NCBI GenBank assembly: GCA_961205875.1
Contig: OY540810.1
Location: forward strand, 35,526,001-35,590,000
Direction of reading: 5' to 3'
Source of the DNA: Sialis fuliginosa
Lineage: Eukaryota; Arthropoda; Insecta; Megaloptera; Sialidae
DNA length: 64,000 bases
Shown here: positions 1-12,300 of the stretch, piece by piece
Layout of the letters: every line of letters begins with the position of its first letter
Position numbering within the stretch: the stretch's first letter is position 1
The notes under the pieces: model-generated
Told to the model about the DNA's origin: nothing
What the model saw: the letters and a program-made list of their open reading frames with translations, nothing else
Database searches by the model: none
Translations under genes and position numbers: made by a program

Positions 1-21
1 AATCATTTCTTAATGTCTTAC

Positions 22-3000
22 CTGTCATCTGATCTTTTATCATACGGCCCCAGAGCCATTCCGAAAATGCCATCCGTCCATCTGAACACTAAATCATCAA
101 TCTGATATTTCGTATACAAAGGATCCGGATAAAAGTATCCATGAGTTACTCTCCAGCTCTTCAAGTTCTTAAAGTCAAACACAAGGACTCCAAACCTCCA
201 AACGTCTGTTAAGTACGCAAACGCGTCGTTACAACGACCTTCTCTGATGTCGACAACGATGTTCGTATATAAACTATCTTGTTTCACGTGCATTGACGGA
301 AGTTCGTATTTCATTATCAATTGATCGGTTCGTAGATCGAAGATGAATACCGATGGAGGGCATACTTGTTTTGGTTCAGTTAAGACGTTTATTTGACCTG
401 AATCTAAAACCCAAAGTCGGTCGCAGGAGTCGGCGAAGACGCGGAAAACTGATGTTAAACCAGTGCACGATTCTGAAAACGAATATGGAAAATTAAATTT
501 TGATAGTATTCAATCAAAGATCATTATTTTACATTCAAAAAAAATATTCTTGTTTTTTACGTAGAATAAGATTATTAAATAAAAACTATAGGTTTCTATT
601 TAAAAAAATGATGTCGACCTTCAAATATCCTTGAAAACCACGCTAATATAACAAATAAATATTACTATTCGATTACCCCCTCATAGTCCGGACGTTAAGA
701 GCGATATTTCGACTAATCTCTGCACTTTTTGATAGAAGCATGAAAATTGGTATAGTTGTACACTAAACCTTCCTCTACAAAACTAGAAATGGCGACATTT
801 TTCATAACCAAACATTTTTTGTTGAAACATTTTTTTCAAATATTCGATGATTCTGAGATAAAAATCTGTAACACTATAAATGCCCCACTGTATATATCTA
901 GAAAAAAGATAACATTTAAAATTTTGTAATTATAATATTAAAGTATTAAAATTTGAAATCTATACTTCTAAAGCATTTTTATGTTGAAATGTTACGCTTT
1001 TGAAATTCCATCAAGAGAATAATTTTAACCCAATGGACCCACACAATTTTTTTTTTCAAAATTCAATCTGAAAAAATCAGTGAAAAGTAGACATTTCAAA
1101 CATTTATTTTTTCGGCCATTTTTACTGTAGTGATTACTGAGCTTTAATATTTTTTTCTACATCAATTCGGACCCTCTTATGAGTGTATACTCAATTCAAT
1201 ACTCATGCATTTTATGCTTATTGTTAGATATCAAATATAACAAATAATACAAGTATAAATAAAATCTATAAAAAGCATTTGAATAAAAAGTTGAAACTTG
1301 AAGCTTTCGAAATTCATCAGCAGATTTTGTTTCAAAAAAAATTTAACCTTATGCATCTTAAAAATTAAAAGTAAATAATAATTTTAATTAATCTATTTTT
1401 TTAAATTTATATTCGCCTATTTTTACCATAACTACAAAGTTTTAAATATTGCCTATTTTTGTCTAGAGTTATTTTGATCTCTATGTTTTTTTGATAAATT
1501 TAAAAAAGATAATACACTATAGAATTGAATAAAATAACGTATTTTCATACCAGTGATTTCGTGAAAATCCCAATTAGGATACGGTTTGAGTAAAGGTGCT
1601 GCTCTTCGAGCACTTTTAGGGATCCAAGTTAGCGTTGCAGGAACGCCTGGTTTCCACCGGGGAACCGTAACGAATATCTTGTTGTTCCACGTTTCTAGTC
1701 CCAGGGGTAGATTATTCTCCGGAACGTATTTCTTCGAAGATATAGCTATATTTCTTTCGACATCGTTAGAGAATTCATAAGATAACTGTTTCCATTCGTG
1801 CAGTATTTTTAATGGGCCTGAAAGCACATTTTATTTCATATTATGTTTAATAAAGAAGGGTATGCTGAATATTTTTTTTCATTCGTTGTTAATAAGGAAC
1901 ATTCACATTTCATAAATGTAAAAAAGTGAAAAGCGTGATATGAACATTTTTTTATCTATAAACCAGTGGTGTAGGCCCGGAAAGTTAGAAAAAAATATGT
2001 ATACGAATAAAAAACTAAAATAAAATAAAAATTACACAAATAAATTAATAAAAAATCTTATTTAAGAAGCACTTTGTCGCAATCCTGTCTTAAAGCCTTT
2101 GGTGTATTTACAATTAGTGTAGAACATGAATATACTAAAATACTTAAAATATTAATTTGGACGAAATAATTTGAATTTCGGAGTAAAACAAGAAGTGGAT
2201 TATAAATAAATTTTGATTAATATAAGTTTTTATTTAAACAAATGCTAATTTTTATTAATAATAAGAACAAAATATTGCATATAATGGAAGTCTAGGGAGA
2301 CTTTTTTTTTAATTTTTAATAGGGGGCCCCCAAATATTTTGCGGGCGGGCCCCCGTTCTCTTAGCTACGCCACTTGTATAAACATTGCGCCTTACCCCTA
2401 TAAAATATTTATATAAACATTTTTATACAAACAATATGTAAAAACACAATAATTTGACAAAAATCAATAATATAATTTAAAAGATATTCCTTATTATGCA
2501 TTGCATGTATTTTTATAAAATATTCTGATTAAACATATTTATGTACCTATACTGTTTACATTTTATGAACAGTATATTAACCAACATGATATGTACATAC
2601 ATACAAAAAAATTCATGAGTTCATTTATTAATGTAATTAATTTTAACCACACGCTATCGCTCAAGAATTTCATAATTGGACATCTAATTAAATATACCTG
2701 ATTCTATTTGTAGCAATCCCCTCTTTCGTATGCAAATGTTTTGCACTATAGTGTACGCAATATATAGGTATATCGTTTATTATTGTACAATGTACAGTAT
2801 GTTTACCTACTTACATAACAAATAAAAATCAATGAAGAGAAAGTGCATATTAAAAATAAGGAAATCATTATTTTTTTCGAATGCGTTGATTTATTGAGAT
2901 TATAGTTAGTCATTTCTATAATTTGTTTTAAAACAGACCTGAGGTGTTACAGAGAAGGATAAATCCAATCTAGAAGTCGCGACGCCCCCTGCGAAAACTG

Positions 3001-6000
3001 AAAAAAGCACCCCCCCACCCTAGTATTAAAAGACCTACTTTTTCGTTGTCATGTCAATTTTGGCGCCCCATAAAACATATTTTTGCGTCCTCCTGAAGTT
3101 AGTCCCCAATTATCATGTCAGTTTTTAATTCTCATAAAGCTCTTTTACTCAATTTGGCGCTTTTTTTAACCCTACGCCCCCAATGAGGGTAATTTTTGCT
3201 AATACTTAGTGAGATATAATAGACCTACATACCCTAATTGCACGTTATGCAATAGGCAAATTATGCAACTGTCCAAGGTACTGATCTTAAATGAGGGGTT
3301 CAACAACATAAACATTTTCTTTTTTTAGAAAAAAATCTTAAAAGAGAATTTCTCCTTTTGTTATAAAAAATTAAATGGTCATAGTGCACACACCCCAATT
3401 TAATAAAGTTACTTGGAAGAATAATTAAAATGTATTTTTACAAAAACATTTATTATTTAAATTATTCACCCTTCGAGCTCAATATTAAAACAACCCCATC
3501 CCCCTTTTGATAATGAAGATTGACTACGCCCTTGCTTCGTCAACTGACGAAAAAGATATAATATGATTGATAAGCAACAATAAAAGCTTTGTTTTTAATA
3601 ATTTAAATAATTTTTACATTTTCAATATTTCATTACCTTCATCCGGAATATTAGGAATAACTTCCGCCGAATTTGCATCTCTCAACAAAGACAAAGACAG
3701 CATCCATGGCACATAACTGGCAATGGTTTTCGGAAAACCTTGAACAAAAATATCACAAAATAATAAGATATCCGAAAACAAATAAACATTTCACATCATA
3801 ATTATTTGATTTTTGTTATGTTAACAAAACTATAAACATTCTGTAATAATATATTGTTAATTGTTGCAACTCTCACCTATCATCATGATTATTGAAACTA
3901 ATTAGCACATGTAAAGAATAAACAATACTGGTTGCATGTTTATATACGCATTAAGTACGGGTTTACCTTCAACATCATTGAGAAACTGTAACCTAGAAAA
4001 TGTTCATATGCCAGTTCATTAGCTTATCAGCTAAATAAAAAAAATACATCAGTGGTATGAAGCAAGATCAGAGCAAACTGTAAAATGTCCTTTCGCCTTT
4101 CATTAAATTGATCTAGATTCTAAACGGCTTTTAGGATTATGCTAATGAAGAAGGACTTAGGAAAAATTTTAGTTAACTTTCTTAACTGTTTTGCTTTTTC
4201 ATTATTTTTTGAATATCTTAATTTGTTAATATAATGCCAAAGTAGGGAGTAAGCTGGGCGACCACCCTAGGTGCAATCAATAACAAAAATTGGGTTACCA
4301 TAAATTAAAACAAACATAATATCCAATTTTTACTTCCATGTTCAAAAGGAAATGGAAGTACTGTAATACCGTAAAAAAATCTGATTGTACTACCTTCAAA
4401 ACGTAAAGAAAAGTTAATTTCTGCATGGCGGCTGTGCGCGTGTTTGTGTGTGTGTGTGTGTCTGAATGTAGAATTTTCTTTCGTTGACGATAACTACTGT
4501 AAAAATGCACCGATTTGAATTATTTTTGGAGAAAATGTTTGTCTCAATGAGTACTCCAGACCTATTGATTTTGGTGCTAATCGGATAAGGGTTTAAATTA
4601 AATATTCGATATTTTGTACCTATTATCGTATAAAAAGTTAACGTTGCGAGTATTATTTCACCAATTTTGATAATACTTGATTCATTTGTAGTTCAATTGA
4701 ACCTAAGGGATATTTATTTTTTGTACGTGCCTAAACAACTATTGAAGGGGTGAAAAAAACCCCAAAATTTGAATTTTAAATACTAATTAATACGTTACTA
4801 ATCCAAATTGTCAAATTAGTTTTTTTACGAATGTGTATTGTTTTTGACATTAGGAAATTAGAAAACTAATATTTTTAATACAAAGGTGAGTGTTATTTCT
4901 GACAAATCCCATTGAAATTTTTCATATATTAGGAATTATTTACAAAGATATTAAAGAACATGGAAGTCATGTATGGTTCTCCATATTAGTTAATTATTAT
5001 ACATTTTCTTTTTGGAATCATTACAAAACTAGAAAGTATGATAATTTTGAAGCAAATCTGCCGTATATTGAAAATAATTTTCGTTAAATACCATAACAAT
5101 TTTTTGAACTAAAACATTAAGCAAGGTAGGTCTAATCCGTATATAATTAGACCTGCCTCGCATTGATGTTATGGTTCAAGATAGCATGATCATAATGAAA
5201 TTTCTTTTATAACAATAAATTCTCATCAAAAAATAATTAGTATCGATTCTTAGTTTCCTATGCTTATATCCGAACTGGAAAAATGGACTGTAATACGACC
5301 TATGAATTTTATAGGTGCTAAGAAAATAATACAGTAAATATTAATAAAAAATAATTAAATACATTCAGTTATTGAAAAGCCAAAGGTTGATTAAATTTGA
5401 TTCTGTATATGTTTGCTTTCTATTTATAGATTATTATATGACATTTCAAAATTACCAACATAAATGTATTATGTATTATTTCTTAGAACACAGTTCCTAT
5501 TAAAGTTTGGTAGTTCGATTCTTGTGTGCGTGAATATTGAATTCATCAGTGTTCTTTTTGATTAAATTGTATTTGTTCAATTTCCTTACACATTGATGGT
5601 TTAGGGCGTTTTGTGATAAAATGATAACTAAAGTTTTTATCTGATAGATATATGTCTTTGATATATTGATGTTATGTTAGAATATTAAGACAAGATGGAA
5701 TTTCGTTATTTTCCTTCTTTTTTATGAACTCAGGAAATACTTATCTCTAGTTGGAGCGGATTAAAGAAAAAAAATACCATCTACTACATTTTATAAAAAT
5801 TAAATATCTAACAATAAGTATATAAATTTTATATGTTATAATATAATATATAGTAGTGACGTTAAATATAATAATTAATAACAACTTATTTGTGTAAATA
5901 AAAATGTTTTGGTATGTATTATATTTAATTGTTATTTATTGTATTATTAACCTTACGATAATTCTGTAAATCGATAGCTCGCATTTACTTTATCTTCAAT

Positions 6001-9000
6001 TTTCTGATGTTTACACAATTAAGTTGTTGTTGTTATATATGTCTAAATGATTCAACTTATTTTGCAAATAGTCGTAGTCAACTAATTAAAAAAAATACTG
6101 GTAACAAAATTCGAAAATCATTTTCTTCTTTTTTGTAATTAAATTTTAAATAATATAAATATGACCCGTTATGTAAAGCTTTTATTACTTTAATTATGTA
6201 TTCTATGGGATTCAACGAATTAAGATGAAAATAAAATAGAAAGTCATAATCGATTCCACGCCACTGAACATCCATTGTCAATGGGTTTGGGTCGGTGATT
6301 TTTTTAAATAACAAAAAATTATTTAAAATACGAGTGCAATGCGTAAGACTAATATAACACTTACCTAATTGTTATGGGCGAAATTTTTTTCATTATCAAC
6401 AATTTACGTGATTTTAATTTTAATAAAAATGAAATAAAGCATTACCGACCTATTGTGGGTTGTGGGTACTGTGGCAGTGGCAGACTAAGGAAAATTGTAA
6501 CCCATGGTGGAATATTAGTTATGACCCCCTACTGATACGTTCTGATTTTTTTCTGTCTAAAAATAAATATTTTGCCATAATAATACTTGAAGATCTTTTT
6601 TGCTCTTCACTATGCCGCCCAGGGTCCCCGGGGCAGATCGCCCCCTTACCCCAGGGACCCTGCAGATTGGATGTTAAATTGGGTGTCCTTTAGCGTACAT
6701 AGGTCCAGATTAAATCAGATATGTGAGATTTATTATCTGTTCTGTTTTTATTGTTTTTTATTGTGTGCCCTCTGCAGTTAGCGTATTAAATATTAATACC
6801 CGGTTTCAATAACAATCGTTATGTATAGTTTATCTCAAATTGTTCGATAACCATAATCAAAACCCTTAAAAATTATAACTTGATTTTCTATCGAATCTAT
6901 AATTACTCAACAGTTTGAGATAACTATTATTATTAAATCGGCGCTTAATAATTTTATAACTATACAGTCGTTTATTCTTGAACAGTGTTTTTTTTATTAT
7001 TGTTGTTAAGTGGACTTGTTCATGAAGTAATTTTTACATATCTACCTGTGAGTCCTTTTCAGTTTTCCTCAATTTTGCATACTCGAAGTAATTTCCTCGT
7101 TCACCTCGCCCTTGGGACTATGAAATGTTTTATTGATACGAGTTCGCTTTATTTGATTTACTTTCTATTATTTAAGCAAATGCCATATCCGAAATAATTT
7201 AAATGAAAAGAAATAAAACGAGTACTGATATGTAACCAATCACTCATAAAGAATTGTACATTTCTTTTTCTCGATTAGCCTAGTGGCAGTTGTCAAATTT
7301 AAACTTAATCTTTCACTTTTGTGTTTGTTATAATAAATCAAAAGTCGATTTATTTATTATGAAATATCCTTTACATATTTTTTTTTATTTAGTCGGTTAG
7401 AAGTAAATAACAGGACCGGCTTTAATCGATGTTTCACTACTGCAAGAATGACACCAATTATCGAATATTAGCAAGATAAATTGTAATTATTATTCACGTG
7501 GAATTTGTATTTTTTTTATCTAATTTAAGTAACATATGTCCTTCTGCCTGCTAAATCTCACCAAAATCTGTTCAGCAATTTAACCGCGAAAAGGTAACAA
7601 ACAGAATTACTCTCGTATTTATAGTATAGTAAAAAAAATTATAAGAATTTAAATACTGATTATTTTGTAAGATTTTTTGTAAGTTATTATATTGAAAAGT
7701 CTATCGCCTCCCTGAATCCGACATTGGTGAATAATATTTTTTTTGCGTTGAACAGATTTTCAAATAATTCTAGAACAATCTAAAATACATGCACCATGAA
7801 TGGATACATTTTTTTAACACTTATCTTTTTCTATCTACTGTTTTAAAAAATGCACTTACTTTCTAAATAATTTCTCAAAATAAACCTATAATTATAAATA
7901 TGAATAATCTAAAATTAATATGTAATGCAAAAAAATATACTTTCATTTACATATGACAATGCAATGGCGTAGTAATGAGGGGCGACGAAACCCCCCCTCG
8001 AAATATTCAGTGCTCTTTGAGAAAACATCAGTTCAAAATACCTTCAAAAAATGTAACTCATATTTATTTCCCCCTCCCCCCCCCCCCTCCGCCTTGAAAA
8101 TATTTCTTACTACGCCACTGTGACAATGTTGATAAATCCAGTTGTTTAACCCTTGAAATTTCACGTTTCTAGGACCAGGGTTTTGGGCTGTACGTTGATG
8201 AGTGAGTGGTTAAGGACAAACTCTTTTATGTATTATATACAGTTCAGAAACTTAACTTTTTTCAAAATTTTCAAATGGAACACCCTATATATTTTTACGT
8301 TTTCGAATTGCCTGTTTAATTCTAAATACATTTTATAAACTATGTTCTATACCTAAATCTAGCCGTTAAAAAGTTTATTTGAAGATTTTTTAAATCTTAA
8401 CATGTTTTATAAATACAATACAACTTTATTATTATCCATAAAACAATTTGCTAGAACTTACAAACTTTAACAACATGAAAGTCTAGAAATTAAATAAACA
8501 AAATGATACACAAAAGTTAATTTTTTTTGTTCAAAATGTCCACCAACGGCGTTAAGACCTATCATTCAAATTCAATTAAATCTTCAAATAACTTTTTAAC
8601 GGCTGGATTTAGGTATAGAACATAGTTTTTAAAATGTATTTAGAATTGAACAGGCAATTCGAAAATGTGAAAATATATAGAGTGTTCCATTTGAAAATTT
8701 TGAAAAAAGTTAAGTTCAGAGTTTTGATACACCCTGTACAAAGAATACAATTTTGTAAATGTTTGATGTAATATCGCAATAATAGAGCATATGCCAAAAT
8801 TATTTTTAGCAGAAAACAAAAGTTTTTTTGTTGTAATTAGAAAATTACAAGGTGTTGAAAATAACCCAATTTTCTTACAAAAATGGTCATAATTTCTAAA
8901 CCACTCAGTATAAACCTACACATGCTTATATAAAAATATCCAGAAGAATAAATGCTTTTAGATTATCAATCAAAAATATACGCATTGTATTTAAAAAAAC

Positions 9001-9327
9001 ATAACTTTGATTTGTAACGCACTTATGGGACATCCTGTATAAATATAACTATTTTTAAAATATGCGGCTTGTCTAACCTAACAACTTTTGTATTTAAAGT
9101 TTTCTTCCATTTGTTATAATAAATGAAATATTGAACTTTGACACAGTCTTGGGACACCCTGTATGTAGATTACTCTTACCATGATATCTATCTGCTTGAT
9201 CTTGATAATAGTATTTTCCATTTTCATTTCTCGAGTTTCTAAAGTCATTGTAAAACGTCGACACCCCTCCAGTTGCCGGATGCCACTGGTTGAATCCCCA
9301 ATATTGTGATTGAAAACTAACGGCCAT
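22..9327 (-). CDS. yellow / major royal jelly protein family member (3' end beyond window)
   Basis: Four exons on the minus strand join in phase: 9327-9180, 3738-3637, 1817-1551 and 472-22. The last ends at a GT donor, so the C-terminal part lies beyond base 1. The 322 codons read here contain the family's hallmarks: GPLKILHEWKQL, LPLGLETW, FVTVPRWKPGVPATL, VFRVFADSCDRLWVLDSG, PPSVFIFDL and VVDIREGRCNDAFAYLTD, with the spaced cysteines of the MRJP beta-propeller. Yellow proteins are usually secreted and act in cuticle pigmentation, behaviour or development; which paralog this is cannot be told. Odd point: the first exon is hydrophilic, and the only hydrophobic stretch (TIASYVPWMLSLSLL) is in exon 2, about 50 residues in. 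Either a further 5' exon exists, or translation starts at the Met at 3703, or exon 1 is atypical. Family assignment is firm; the N-terminus is not. Confidence 0.9.
1818..3636. other. intron of yellow-family gene, repeat remnants
   Basis: Apart from the hAT-like element at 1964-2375, this intron shows only AT-rich sequence and, around 2940-3540, degenerate C-rich runs of the kind left by old 'GGCGTAG' elements. I see no exon in it. Confidence 0.5.
1964..2375. mobile_element. hAT-like non-autonomous element (412 bp)
   Basis: The left end is CAGTGGTGTAG and the right end, read inverted, is AAGTGGCGTAG, typical of hAT-type termini. An imperfect 8-bp target duplication flanks it (CTATAAAC at 1956-1963, GTATAAAC at 2376-2383). 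The interior has no coding capacity and holds a G/C-rich run near its right end. It lies in the yellow-family gene's intron between exons 2 and 3. Confidence 0.65.
4318..4730 (+). repeat. dispersed repeat family A, copy 1
   Basis: This stretch is clearly related, in the same orientation, to 29826-30260. Shared blocks include TTTTTACTTCCATGTTC, GTTAATTTC(T/C)GCATGGCG and TACTCCAGACCTATTGATTT. It carries a GT-rich run absent in length from copy 2. It has no open reading frame of note and is likely a fragment of a retroelement or other interspersed repeat. Confidence 0.65.
7530..7635 (+). repeat. degenerate non-LTR-retrotransposon-like tail
   Basis: The wording CACCAAAATCTGTTCAGCA followed by ACCGCGAAAAGGTAACAAACAG and an AT-rich tail resembles the 3' tail of insect RTE-type and related elements, from general familiarity with such tails. 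No reverse transcriptase sequence is attached. Confidence 0.35.
7962..8120. mobile_element. hAT-like MITE (159 bp) with perfect 8-bp target duplication
   Basis: The ends are CAATGGCGTAGTAA and, inverted, CAGTGGCGTAGTAA. The element is flanked on both sides by TGACAATG (7954-7961 and 8121-8128), an exact 8-bp duplication as made by hAT transposases. The interior is non-coding and C/G-run rich. Confidence 0.85.
8241..8721. repeat. large imperfect inverted repeat (arms about 145 bp)
   Basis: The arm at about 8241-8388 is repeated inverted at about 8577-8721; both contain the complements of AACGTTTTCGAATTGCC-like and AACGGCT(A/G)GATTTAGG-like blocks with scattered mismatches. The arms sit in the large yellow-family intron. 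The open frames in the two arms encode near-identical peptides only because the arms are copies, so they are not genes. Confidence 0.7.
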
Positions 9328-12300
9328 TTTGAACTATGTATATATTTACACTATTGCATTGTTAATCTTAACCTCATTCTTTTAGGTTTTTTCTAAAATA
9401 CATAAATTAAGATAAAATGACAATTTGAGTTGTACTTTATTCACGCTTTTCAACACTACCACTTTGCTGAATGAAACTTTTATGCAAATAAAACTTTTTA
9501 ACGCTTCGTTTATTTTAAAATGCAACATGATAGATAATTACATTTTTTGTGCATCGTAAATAAAATAATTAAAAATTCCAATTGCATCACAAGTAAGTAC
9601 TCACAATACAGTTTTCAATATTTTGCAAAGTTAATTAATAGTTGTTGTATGGAATGAAAAGTAAATTATAATTGATACACTTTTTTATTATTAGGAATTT
9701 TTTATATAATTTTACCAACTTATACTAAAAATCAAAAAAAAGAATAATTTTTCGTACATCGTGAATTTTTTAATATGTATCAAAAGGGGCAATTTTTCTG
9801 TATTTTAGATAGAAAAAATAATATCTCAAATTTTTAGTCTATTTATAACAATATATAAAAAGGGGTATTTTCCTTTAATTTATACTTAATCATTTTAACA
9901 ATGAATTCAAATTAACGCTTTTCAGTTTCGAACAGAAGGTACCTTCATTTTACTATAACTTTTTTTGATCCCTTATTTTTTTAATTAGTGTTTATTAAAT
10001 ATGCATAAATTAAATATATAAAATAAATAAAAAATACGACAGATTTATATAAATTAATATTTTAATTTACGATAAATGGGAATGAAAAAGAGAAATCTAA
10101 TCTATTTTTTAATTGTTAAGATTTAAATGAATTTATTTTTGTGATTTCGTTTAATAAAAATACATTTTAATACAAAAAATTTCTATTACTTAATTTACAC
10201 CAAAGTGACAATAAATTTACAATATTTTTTGTCAGTTTGGTGTAAACAAAAAAAAAAGTTTTCGCAAATAGATACTGATATATTTTTACACTTTTTTTTT
10301 GTTTGAATTTGCGAGGAATTTTTGTCAAAGCAACACAAATTAATGTACTTATTTTATGTAAAAATAAAATGTCGTCTATAAGGGAATTATTTATAATTAA
10401 TTGTGTTTAAAAAAATATGTTCTTATATATGAATTATTTTTTTTACTATACCAACGATCGCTAAATATATTTATAATAATTTATAACAAAATCACAATTA
10501 TTTACAACACTCATAACACTTCACACCTTTTAAAAACACTAAACCAGGCAACAATTAAAAATTCAAATCCATCGATCGCTCGATCTCAATTAAAAATGTT
10601 CCGTTCGGTTAAATCTTGGAAAGTGCGTTTACTTGCTAAGAATTCAGTACCCGATCCAGATAGCGGTGAATTCAACAGCCTACTGAGCAAACTAAAACAT
10701 AATTGTTTTACTTTCAGTTTATATGCGGATTTTTTTCCCAAAGCTGCTTAGTATAGCTTTCGCAATCGATACACTTGCATTTAAGGTGTATAAAAAAATG
10801 CTTATAGTTAAATCCCTTTCACATGTTGTAGATGTCCTGAAGGTAATCAGGGTCGGGTTGAAATATTTCAACATTTCGAATATAATAACTCTCCCCCCCT
10901 CCTACCCAGCAGAAAAATGAAATTATTATGATGGGTTGTACAAAGCAAAAATAATACGGTTAGTTAATCGTCCATTTTCAAACCATGGTTAACGCGAATT
11001 TAATATAATAGTCGTTAGTAAATCGACCATTTACTTAACTTGATTAAAAAGAGACGATTAACTAATCGCAATTATTTTTTGTTTTTTTTTTTTCAATCCA
11101 CCAAATAATAGGAAAATTATAACATAAAATATAAGATAAGATAAGTCCGAGACGAGATTGGCTTAAATTCGGACGAGACTGTTTGAAATATTGACGAGAT
11201 GATATCAACCTTATTTATAAGTCTCGCCAAGAGTCTCGGCTTTAAAAGATTATCACTAATTAGTGAAAATTAACAATTTGATAATATTTAAATCAATAAA
11301 TTTCGTTATTTTTACATAAGAATAAATGGAAAAAAACAATATTTTTTATAAAACAAATCTCACGAGATCGAGATGAAACTGTCAGTTATAAAATTCGAGA
11401 CCACAACGAGATTTCGGTACTAAAAACCGATATGAGACGAGACTTACTTGACTCTCGTCTCGTCTCGTCTATTGTGCAGCTCTAATAAAAATATATATAA
11501 TTTTAAGTAGGTATATTAACATTTTATTTCTACAGATTCCAATTTAGAAACCATAGAAAACAGTGGGAAATAAAAATATATTAAAAAATAAATAATTAAA
11601 TCATTTTTTTTTATTTTACAAGCTGCTGAAATATTTTAACAATTTTTGAAAATTTTGTTTCATTAACAATTAATAAACTTTTTCAAGAAATACAATCCAA
11701 GATTACCAAGAAATATTGACAGTATCTGATGTTATAGCACAGCTATACACAGGGCATTTTTTTATAAAGTAACGCGGTGGAACGGCGTTCCGGCAACTTT
11801 TTTTAGTTGCATAAGAAAAGCTGCTTTAAATTTTATTTAAATAATACATATTAAATATAATTTTTTTTAGTAAAAATTCGACAAGAAGTGAGTTCAGGCA
11901 CCTTTTTGTTTAAAAAATCTCTTGCTATACATAATAATACACAATAAAAATTAAATAGCAAAAATACTATCTTTATGTTAAACCTCAAATAAAGACCCAC
12001 AAACATTATAACTTAATCCCGCACTCAAAAAACTATTAACATGTTATGCATTTGTTCAATATTTTTTTAAGAATGTGGTCTACTTCTAGTAGACATATAC
12101 ATAAGTGATATGACTACATACGGTAGACTCGAGATATAACGACAATTCACTCTCGAATAATAATTAGGCACATTAATAATTAATCTGTTTAGAAATCATA
12201 ACAGATAACTCCCACTAAAATTTTAAAGAAAAATAATTAAATATCTGCTTTGAAAAATATTTTTACGTACAATGGCTTCTGAATATAATATCTTTGATAT

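Larger units (their letters stand above)
3739..9179. other. 5.4-kb intron of yellow-family gene, repeat-rich
   Basis: This intron holds a GT microsatellite near 4438-4461, one copy of a dispersed repeat (4318-4730), an imperfect hairpin (5121-5161), a degenerate non-LTR-like tail (about 7530-7635), a hAT-like MITE (7962-8120) and a large inverted repeat (8241-8721). The motif GGGACA(T/C)CCTGTA, common at ends of insect repeats, occurs near 9027 and 9151. A stretch at about 6474-6540 is related to one at 32434-32500. No coding exon was found. Confidence 0.5.

Noticed and set aside
8153..8797. Two similar small frames on opposite strands (FFKIFKWNTLYIFTFSNC)
   Set aside because: They are the two arms of one inverted repeat, not paralogous genes.
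10401..10920. Overlapping open frames of 116 and 65 codons
   Set aside because: Low-complexity, Ile/Asn/Lys-rich translations with no family resemblance and no splice context.
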